Under the pieces are notes generated by a model that worked only from the letters and a program-made list of their open reading frames with translations, was not told where the DNA came from and did no database searches. The position numbers and the translations under genes are program-made. A DNA stretch of 10,897 nucleotides from JBGLNJ01 sp964353405 (GTDB taxonomy: Bacteria; Chloroflexota; Anaerolineae; Fen-1058), in contig CAYGWJ010000141.1 in NCBI GenBank assembly GCA_964353405.1, positions 1 through 10,897 on the forward strand. The letters run 5' to 3'. Positions 5,612 to 10,897 of this stretch are shown piece after piece (the stretch's first letter is position 1; each line of letters starts with the position of its first letter).

Positions 5612-6634
5612 ATGGCGCTGATGAAACAACACCGGTGTGATATAATCACCGATATGCCACTACCCCCTAACTCTATAATAGGTCATGATTGGGCTGTGTC
5701 CCTTTTGTTGCGTTCTGTCGAACGAGGCAATGCGTCACACGCTTATCTCATTACTGGCATTGACCACATTGGCAAATCCACTTTGGCGCGCATTCTGGCG
5801 CAAGCACTCAACTGCGTTGAACAGCCAGGGTTTTGTGGTCAATGCCGCGCCTGCAAATTGATCGCCGCTGGCAAGCATCCTGATTTGCACCTCATTGCAC
5901 CGGAGGGCAATGCCCTCAAAATTGACCAGGTGCGAGCTTTGCAGCATGACCTGGCCCTCGCGCCGATGGAAGGGCGCTGTCGAGTGGCCATTCTCGAAGG
6001 GATGGACCGGGCCACACCTGAAGCATCCAACGCCCTATTGAAAACGTTGGAAGAGCCTCCTCCGCACGTCGTGGTGGTTCTCATCGCGCCGGAAGCCGAA
6101 TTGCTTTTGCCGACGATTGTTTCGCGCTGTCAGCTCATTGCGCTCAGGCCGTTGTCGGCAGAAGCCGTGCGAGCCGCGTTGGTTGAGCGATGGAAGGTGG
6201 ACGGTGAGCGCGCCGAGACGCTGGCGCATCTTTCCGGCGGGCGATTGGGCTGGGCTGTCATGGCTACTCTGGATGAATCATTGCTCGCGCGCCGTGCGCA
6301 ATGGCTCGACGATTTGATGCGGCTGACGGGGCAGGGTCATGTGGAGCGATTTGCTTATGCGGAGACCCTGTCCAGTGATCCCCGCGCCGCACGCGAAACA
6401 CTCCAGCTCTGGCAGACTTGGTGGCGCGACGTGATGTTGTTGGCGAGTGGAAGCGATTCGACGCTAACCAACTCGGACCACCGGGCTGCTCTGCGTGAGC
6501 ATGCCAGTCGTTTTGGTGTTGACCGGGCCAGAGCAGCCGCTTGTCGTCTGGCTCTAGCATTGTGGCAGCTTGATCACAATGCTAATGCGCGATTAGCGAT
6601 TGAAGTGTTGATGCTCGATTTGCCGAAAGCATGA
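5612..6634 (+). CDS. holB: DNA polymerase III subunit delta' (clamp loader)
   Basis: An AAA+ clamp-loader subunit, 340 residues from 5612. Numbered from there, the conserved region begins NSIIGHDWAV (20-29), then SHAYLITGIDHIGKSTLAR (42-60) with an intact P-loop. C68, C75, C78 and C81 form the zinc site seen in DnaX and delta'. VAILEGMDRATPEASNALL (125-143) is the Walker B/delta' helix region and SRC (171-173) is the clamp-loader arginine-finger motif that supplies catalysis to neighbouring DnaX. The SRC motif and length fit delta' and not DnaX, which would be longer. Two starts compete: ATG 5612 has AGGAG 5 bases upstream, while ATG 5654 (MPLPPNSIIGH) matches the usual family N-terminus and follows an extended -10. 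Both are in frame, so only 14 residues are in doubt. It lies directly after the origin and ends at a terminator. Confidence 0.93.
   Translation: MALMKQHRCDIITDMPLPPNSIIGHDWAVSLLLRSVERGNASHAYLITGIDHIGKSTLARILAQALNCVEQPGFCGQCRACKLIAAGKHPDLHLIAPEGNALKIDQVRALQHDLALAPMEGRCRVAILEGMDRATPEASNALLKTLEEPPPHVVVVLIAPEAELLLPTIVSRCQLIALRPLSAEAVRAALVERWKVDGERAETLAHLSGGRLGWAVMATLDESLLARRAQWLDDLMRLTGQGHVERFAYAETLSSDPRAARETLQLWQTWWRDVMLLASGSDSTLTNSDHRAALREHASRFGVDRARAAACRLALALWQLDHNANARLAIEVLMLDLPKA
5637..5649 (+). promoter_or_regulatory. Extended -10 promoter with dyad at the holB start
   Basis: TGATATAAT (5638-5646) is a TGN extension plus a perfect TATAAT. It is embedded in a dyad, GTGAT-ATA-ATCAC (5637-5649). 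No fitting -35 was seen. Predicted transcription would begin at about 5653, at or next to the ATG at 5654, giving a leaderless holB mRNA. The dyad covers the -10, so a bound protein would block it. Confidence 0.5.
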
Positions 6635-6651
6635 GACCGGGTCGTCGCAGG

Positions 6652-6688
6652 ATGCTCCACGTGACCGTCATGGTGCGTGGAGCATTTT
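6652..6688 (+). terminator. Terminator after holB
   Basis: A perfect 10-bp stem, ATGCTCCACG (6652-6661) with CGTGGAGCAT (6676-6685), is topped by a smaller ACC/GGT pairing in the loop. It is followed on plus by only four Ts (6685-6688), so strength is moderate. It lies between the convergent holB and rhomboid genes. Confidence 0.72.
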
Positions 6689-6712
6689 GGTTGTGGCGGG
6701 GTTGCGGGCCGT

Positions 6713-7813
6713 TTATTGAAGTGTGGTGAGGAGTTGTTTGGCTTTGTCGGCTCTTTCTCCGGCGGGTTCAAGAACAAGGAATCGCTGCAGATTCGTCATG
6801 ACCTCCGGGCGGCGATTGAGTTGGAGGTATGAGAGCCCGAGGTAATAATAAGCATCCGGCAGATTGGGTGCAATTTGCAGGGTCGCCTCAAATGCTTGCG
6901 CCGCGTCGGCATAGCGTTCCAGCGCAAAATAATCGGCGGCCAGCAAATATCGTGCGCGTTGGCTCATCGGCATCTCGTGGGCTGCTTGTTCAAGCAGCGC
7001 TAGTGCGCCGGCATAATCGTCGTGGCTCAGTCTTTGGACGCCTTGCTCCAGTTTAACCTGTGGCTGCTTGACTTGCTGGAGTGTTACTGCACCCACAGCC
7101 GCGATCAACAACACGACAAACAAAACCACGCCGGGCATCTCGCGCAACAGCGAGTTGCGATCCTGAACCTGGGGCTGTCCGTCCAGACCGTATTCCACTT
7201 GATAATCAGGGCATAATAGCCAGCCCAGCAACACCCCGCCGACGAATCCGCCCGCGTGTCCAAAATTGTCCACGGCGCCGCTGGATACGCCGATGAATAA
7301 GTTGAGCGCAATGATACTGAGGATGTTAATCAATCGCCGCTGTCCAAACGCGCCGAGCATTTTTCGCTGGCGATAAAAAAAGGCCATCTGCGCGCCGACG
7401 AGTCCAAAGATAGCGGTGGATGCGCCCGCCGAAAGATTGGGCGTGAAGGCATAGCTCATCGCGTTACCCGCGATGCCAGAGAGCAAATAGATTAAAAGAA
7501 ATCTCGCGTGGCCAAAGAGCGCCTCAACTTCCGGCCCGAGGACATAGATCGCGTAGCTGTTCACCAGGATGTGCATCACCCCGATGTGTAGAAACATCGG
7601 CGTGACCAGTCGCCAATAATCGCCTAGCGCGATGAGGACGTTGACCTTGGCGCCTAGCCTGACCAGCGTCGCCGAATTATCCGACCCGCCCAGGAGGGTC
7701 TCGGCGATGAACACCAGAATGTTGAGGCCCAAAAGCCCCCAGGCCAGCACAGGCCGTGTCAATGGCAGAGACAGATGCGCTCGCTGTGGTGGCGCCGGCT
7801 CAAGGGTGCTCAT
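6713..7813 (-). CDS. Rhomboid family intramembrane serine protease with TPR tail
   Basis: A 366-residue membrane protein. Residues about 22-200 are a rhomboid core with several membrane helices. HILVN (81-85) supplies the oxyanion-side His and Asn, GASTAIFG (130-137) holds the catalytic Ser132, and NFGHAGGFVGG (183-193) holds His186, so the Ser-His dyad is intact and the protein should be active in cleaving membrane-protein substrates. A further helix (about 227-244) is followed by a soluble tail (about 252-366) with TPR-like repeats, for example YLLAADYFALERYADAAQAF (289-308) and AYYYLGLSYLQLNRRPEV (321-338), probably for partner or substrate binding. Its ATG overlaps the gmk stop codon as ATGA, so translation is probably coupled; only a weak GGTG precedes it. 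Substrates are unknown. Confidence 0.94.
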   Translation of the reverse strand: MSTLEPAPPQRAHLSLPLTRPVLAWGLLGLNILVFIAETLLGGSDNSATLVRLGAKVNVLIALGDYWRLVTPMFLHIGVMHILVNSYAIYVLGPEVEALFGHARFLLIYLLSGIAGNAMSYAFTPNLSAGASTAIFGLVGAQMAFFYRQRKMLGAFGQRRLINILSIIALNLFIGVSSGAVDNFGHAGGFVGGVLLGWLLCPDYQVEYGLDGQPQVQDRNSLLREMPGVVLFVVLLIAAVGAVTLQQVKQPQVKLEQGVQRLSHDDYAGALALLEQAAHEMPMSQRARYLLAADYFALERYADAAQAFEATLQIAPNLPDAYYYLGLSYLQLNRRPEVMTNLQRFLVLEPAGERADKAKQLLTTLQ

Positions 7814-8427
7814 AGGTTCACCACGCGCTGACGGACGCGGCAGTGCTCGGCGCGGACGATGGCGAGCACATCTTGCACCGTTCTGTCTAGGCAGGCTTTA
7901 CGGTTGACCACCACATAGTCGAACTCGGACATTCGCTTCATCTCCTGACGCGAGGTCGCCATGCGCAACTGAAGCTGGTCGGGGGGATCAGTCTTGCGTG
8001 CCTGCAAGCGCTCAATCAATTCCTCTTCGGAAGGGGCCGTCAGGAAAATCAGTACGGCTTCCGGCACGAGGCGGTGAACGGTGGCTGCGCCCTGCACGTC
8101 TAGCCGCATCAGCACATCTTTGCCGGAAGTGAGCGCATCACGCACCGGCTGCTTGGGGATGCCTTTATAGTCGCCGTAGACCATGGCGTGCTCCAATAAC
8201 TCATCATGGTTGATCATCTCGGCAAAGCGTTCCTTGCTGATAAAGTGATAGTCCACACCTTCCACTTCGTCGGGCCGCCTGGGCCGTGTGTTGACCGTGA
8301 CCACAAAGTGAAACGGATGATCACATTTCTTCAAGCTCGCCAGCACCGTGTCTTTACCCACGCCCGAGGGCCCGGATAGAACGACCAGCAACGGATTCGA
8401 CTTGAGGTTATACGGGTCTTGGCTCAT
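7810..8427 (-). CDS. gmk: Guanylate kinase
   Basis: A 205-residue cytosolic kinase that makes GDP from GMP, or dGDP from dGMP, with ATP. The P-loop is GPSGVGKD (19-26). The GMP-binding part has NTRPRRPDEVEGVDYHF (46-62) and LEHAMVYGDYKGIPKQ (78-93), and RLDVQGAATV (108-117) follows. The adenine lid has ERLQARKTDP (139-148). Compared with the E. coli and yeast enzymes, the second Tyr of the usual NYYG is Lys88; from memory YKGIPK also occurs in plant organelle guanylate kinases, so this looks like a lineage variant and not damage. The start has GGGGAG 6 bases upstream. It is the first gene of a coupled pair with the rhomboid gene and is divergent from the FmdB-type gene at 8490. Confidence 0.96.
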   Translation of the reverse strand: MSQDPYNLKSNPLLVVLSGPSGVGKDTVLASLKKCDHPFHFVVTVNTRPRRPDEVEGVDYHFISKERFAEMINHDELLEHAMVYGDYKGIPKQPVRDALTSGKDVLMRLDVQGAATVHRLVPEAVLIFLTAPSEEELIERLQARKTDPPDQLQLRMATSRQEMKRMSEFDYVVVNRKACLDRTVQDVLAIVRAEHCRVRQRVVNL

Positions 8428-8441
8428 GTTTGTCTCCCCAG

Positions 8442-8469
8442 TTGCGCGCTACCAGAGGCGCGGTATAAT
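8442..8469 (+). promoter_or_regulatory. Promoter of the FmdB-type gene
   Basis: A perfect TATAAT (8464-8469) has TTGCGC (8442-8447, 3 of 6) 16 bases upstream. Predicted start is near 8476, leaving a very short leader that holds the GGAGG ribosome site at 8478-8482. Confidence 0.58.
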
Positions 8470-8489
8470 TGTTAAATGGAGGATGGACT

Positions 8490-8894
8490 ATGCCCATTTA
8501 CGAATACCGCTGTTCTGATTGCAGGAAAAAAGTTTCGGTCTTTTTCCGCTCTTTGTCTGTGGTCAATCACGACGCCGCGTGCTGTCCCATCTGCGGCGGC
8601 AGTCATCTTACTCGCCTCGTGTCGCGCGTTCGTGCGATTCGGTCCGAAGAAGCCCGGCTCGACAGCCTGGCTGACGACACGACGATGTCCGGCATGGACG
8701 AGAAGGATCCCAAGTCTATGGGCCGCTGGATGCGCAAGATGGCCGCTGAAAGCGGGGAAGGGATGCCCCCCGAATTCGATGAAGTCGTGGGACGGCTTGA
8801 AGCAGGCGAAGACCCCGAAAACATTGAAAAATCCATGCCGGAATTGGCTGAGGGGATGGGCGGAACAGGCGACATGGCGGAAGATGACTTTTGA
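8490..8894 (+). CDS. FmdB-family zinc-ribbon protein
   Basis: A 134-residue protein starting MPIYEYRC, the hallmark of the FmdB/CxxC_CxxC_SSSS zinc-ribbon family. Cysteines at 8 and 11 (CSDC) and at 32 and 35 (CPIC) would bind one zinc; an extra Cys precedes the second pair. After about residue 50 the ribbon ends and an acidic, Met-rich tail follows, with MGRWMRKMAAESGEGMPPEF and an acidic C-terminus EDDF. The family was named from a putative regulator of formamidase, but for most members no function is established. A TTG start at 8469 is open in frame but the ATG at 8490 has GGAGG 7 bases upstream and fits the family start. It stands alone between gmk and tmk, both on the other strand. Confidence 0.9.
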   Translation: MPIYEYRCSDCRKKVSVFFRSLSVVNHDAACCPICGGSHLTRLVSRVRAIRSEEARLDSLADDTTMSGMDEKDPKSMGRWMRKMAAESGEGMPPEFDEVVGRLEAGEDPENIEKSMPELAEGMGGTGDMAEDDF

Positions 8895-8914
8895 TGGATG
8901 GGTTGACCTGTCAT

Positions 8915-8940
8915 GGGATGCGTGAGTGCTCACGCATCCC
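8915..8940. repeat. Long perfect inverted repeat between convergent genes
   Basis: GGGATGCGTGAG (8915-8926) and CTCACGCATCCC (8929-8940) are perfect complements around a 2-base centre. There is no T-run on either side. It lies 20 bases after the FmdB-type stop codon and 3 bases after the tmk stop codon on the other strand, so it may act as a T-less terminator or 3'-end stabiliser for both mRNAs. Confidence 0.68.
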
Positions 8941-8943
8941 GTA

Positions 8944-9564
8944 TCACACCAGTCGCTTCTCCACCCTCTCCCAAATTTCCCTTGCAATCGTCTCCGCACT
9001 GCGCGCCGCATCCACCACAACCCACCGGGCTGGGTCTTGCTCGACCATTTCCAAATAACCACTGCGCACGCGGCGATAAAATTCGACTTCCAAATCGTCC
9101 ATCCGGTTCCACTCGTCGCCGCCCGTCTTTTTCCGTTTCAAACCGGCTTCTACGTCAATGTCCAGGTAAAGCGTGAGATCGGGCGCGAGTCCGCCCGTCG
9201 CAAAATCCAAAATCATCCGCAGTGTCTGCAGGTCGAGCCTGCGACCGTAGCCTTGATAAGCCAACGTGCTGTCGGCGTAGCGATCGCACAGCACCACGCC
9301 TCCGGATTGCAGATGAGGACGAATGACCTGCCCCACGAGTTGCGCGCGCGCGGCGCAATAGAGCAAGATTTCCGTGCGCGGTTGCATCTCGCGATTGTTG
9401 AGGGAGTGAAGCACAGCGCGGATTTGCTCGCTGATGGAGGTGCCGCCCGGCTCGCGCACGGTCAGCACGTCACAGCCGCGACCACGCAAGTGCTCGGCCA
9501 GCCGTTTGATCTGCGTCGTCTTGCCGCTGCCCTCGGGGCCTTCAAAGGTGATGAAAAGACTCAT
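8944..9564 (-). CDS. tmk: Thymidylate kinase
   Basis: A 206-residue enzyme that phosphorylates dTMP to dTDP, needed for dTTP supply. The P-loop is GPEGSGKT (9-16). REPGGTSISEQIR (37-49) and LLYCAARAQLV (67-77) line the dTMP pocket. DRYADSTLAYQGYGR (94-108) is the DR(Y/H) motif with the thymidine-site residues. DLTLYLDIDVEAGLKR (129-144) precedes the lid. Length is normal. No clear ribosome site precedes the ATG at 9564, but the start fits the family. It lies 43 bases downstream of the SpoIIIAA-like/R3H gene on the same strand and probably shares its transcript. Confidence 0.97.
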   Translation of the reverse strand: MSLFITFEGPEGSGKTTQIKRLAEHLRGRGCDVLTVREPGGTSISEQIRAVLHSLNNREMQPRTEILLYCAARAQLVGQVIRPHLQSGGVVLCDRYADSTLAYQGYGRRLDLQTLRMILDFATGGLAPDLTLYLDIDVEAGLKRKKTGGDEWNRMDDLEVEFYRRVRSGYLEMVEQDPARWVVVDAARSAETIAREIWERVEKRLV

Positions 9565-9607
9565 ACGTCATTATGGCGCAGGGGTCAGGTTGCCTCACCC
9601 CCTACGA

Positions 9608-10897
9608 TTATTCGTGATAAACGCGCACGCGGCGTGTCGGCTCCTTGCCATACGAGTGGCTCACCAGGTTGGCCTGGCGAATCAGCTCGTGCTGCTGTCG
9701 GCGGATGAAAGCGTTTTGCGGCTCAAGATCCACTGACCGCGCCCCTCCCAACACGCGTTGAATGGCCTCCTGCGTCTCTTGCATCGCCACCGTGTACGGG
9801 TCGGCTTCTTGCGGCGAAAGATCAAAGATGTCAGCCAGGCAGTTTTCCATCTGCGGCGCCGTGTTGGCTCGCAAGACATAAATCGGCGTGTTGCGCCGCT
9901 CGGCATCCGAGATGAGCTTGGGGCGGCGGCGATAATAATTCTTGACCGTCATCACAATGTCGGCTTCGCCTATATCTTCGGTGATGATGACGGGCAGCTT
10001 GAGTCGGGTGGCCGCCTGTTCCAGCCGGTTGTGCGCAATGCCGTAAGCATAAACCTTGATCGGCTTGAGCGTCCCGCGTTTGGGCGGCGCCACCTGGAAC
10101 GCTGGAGCCGCTTGCTCGACCTCGGAAGGGCTAGTCTCGGTCTCTTCGGGCGCGGTCCTGTGGACATGACCCTGCTCGTCGCGGTAGCGCAATTCAGTGT
10201 CCGGCGCGCGCCCGCGTAAGAGATTGTCCACCGATATCGCCACATCGTGATGCACCAACAGCTTTTGCCGGTCTTGGATTTCGATCATCACATCGAACGT
10301 GGGCGGAGCTCGGCGCTCGAGCACCGTCTTTTGCGTCCCCCGCCGCCGCGCTTCCTCGTCGGAGAGGGTCACACTTTCGATGCCGCCAATCAAGTCTGAG
10401 AGTGTAGGGTTAAGCAGCAAATTGTCGAGCGTGCGGCCATGCGCTGTGCCAATGAGCTGCACGCCGCGCTCGGCAATCGTGCGCGCGGCCTGGGCTTCCA
10501 GTTCGCGCCCAATCTCGTCAATAACGATGACTTCAGGCATATGATTCTCAACTGCTTCGATCATCACTTCGTGCTGAAGACTGGGCTGGGGCACTTGCAT
10601 GCGCCGCGCGCCGCCCACCGCCGGATGTGGGATGTCGCCATCGCCGCCGATTTCGTTTGAGGTGTCCACGATGACGACGCGTTTCTTGTCACCCAAGACT
10701 CGTGCTGCTTCACGCAGCATGGTCGTCTTGCCCACGCCGGGCTTGCCCAACATAAGGATGCTTTTGCCGGACTCGATGATGTCTTGAATGATGTCAATCG
10801 TGCCGTACACGGCGCGGCCCACGCGGCACGTGAGCCCGACGATGTTCCCGCGCCGGTTGCGGATGGCGCTGATGCGGTGCAGCGTCCGCTCGATGCC
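9608..10897 (-). CDS. SpoIIIAA/Ycf45-like AAA ATPase with C-terminal R3H domain (partial)
   Basis: The frame is open to the right edge, so the N-terminus is missing; 429 residues are visible, counted from 10897. The first visible part, GIERTLHRISAIRNRRGNIVG, belongs to the family's pre-ATPase region. Walker A is GKPGVGKTT (51-59), Walker B VIVIDEIGRE (123-132), followed by GTAHGRTLDNLLLNPTL (150-166). After a linker rich in Glu and Pro comes a small domain with ADIVMTVKNYYRRRPKLI, then a C-terminal R3H domain (about 397-429) with RRQQHE and SYGKEPTRRVRV, which binds single-stranded nucleic acid. Homologues with this layout are annotated as R3H domain-containing or Ycf45-type proteins, mostly without a tested function; the SpoIIIAA relative acts in Bacillus sporulation. 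A GTG at 10822 is internal and not the true start, because conserved sequence extends upstream. It is upstream of tmk on the same strand. Confidence 0.92.
   Translation of the reverse strand, partial: GIERTLHRISAIRNRRGNIVGLTCRVGRAVYGTIDIIQDIIESGKSILMLGKPGVGKTTMLREAARVLGDKKRVVIVDTSNEIGGDGDIPHPAVGGARRMQVPQPSLQHEVMIEAVENHMPEVIVIDEIGRELEAQAARTIAERGVQLIGTAHGRTLDNLLLNPTLSDLIGGIESVTLSDEEARRRGTQKTVLERRAPPTFDVMIEIQDRQKLLVHHDVAISVDNLLRGRAPDTELRYRDEQGHVHRTAPEETETSPSEVEQAAPAFQVAPPKRGTLKPIKVYAYGIAHNRLEQAATRLKLPVIITEDIGEADIVMTVKNYYRRRPKLISDAERRNTPIYVLRANTAPQMENCLADIFDLSPQEADPYTVAMQETQEAIQRVLGGARSVDLEPQNAFIRRQQHELIRQANLVSHSYGKEPTRRVRVYHE

Noticed and set aside
9581..9601. Imperfect inverted repeat GGGGTCAGG/CCTCACCCC between the R3H gene and tmk
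   Set aside because: Eight pairs with a C-C mismatch and a 3-base loop, no T-run; too weak to call a terminator.

Overview
This is an ordinary bacterial housekeeping region that contains the replication initiator gene dnaA and, directly downstream of it, what looks like the chromosomal origin. The coding DNA is fairly GC-rich and the dnaA-holB gap is visibly AT-richer. The mix of genes (an MGDG-synthase-like GT28 glycosyltransferase, an LCP protein with a LytR_C tail, a rhomboid-TPR protein, an FmdB zinc ribbon, and a SpoIIIAA/Ycf45-like ATPase ending in R3H) would suit a member of the Chloroflexota. That placement is inference from gene content and is tentative.

Layout. 1-369: the N-terminal part of a minus-strand P-loop ATPase, cut by the window edge. 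494-1639: a GT28 glycolipid glycosyltransferase on plus. 1703-1734: a two-way terminator. 1738-1809: tRNA-Lys(TTT) on minus with its own near-consensus promoter. 1881-3233: an LCP-family cell-wall ligase on minus. 3234-3760: a divergent intergenic region with two DnaA boxes, a promoter on each strand, an AT-rich dyad, and a promoter followed about 60 bp later by a strong terminator, so a short RNA or attenuated leader is made before dnaA. 3761-5119: dnaA, then a terminator. 5168-5611: oriC, with DnaA boxes, palindromes and a DnaA-trio unwinding element. 5612-6634: holB (clamp-loader delta'). 6713-8427: gmk and a rhomboid-TPR gene, translationally coupled on minus. 8490-8894: an FmdB-type zinc-ribbon protein on plus. 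8944-9564: tmk on minus. 9608-10897: a SpoIIIAA-like ATPase/R3H protein on minus, running off the right edge.

How the parts fit. The dnaA-oriC-holB block, with tmk and gmk nearby, groups initiation, clamp loading and nucleotide supply. The most striking signal is at 5542-5584: a DnaA box, a short GC cluster and a run of CTA-type triplets, which is the architecture of the basal unwinding system described in Bacillus subtilis. DnaA boxes on both sides of dnaA suggest a bipartite origin. The other point worth follow-up is the promoter-terminator unit upstream of dnaA. I found no CRISPR array, insertion sequence or phage gene.
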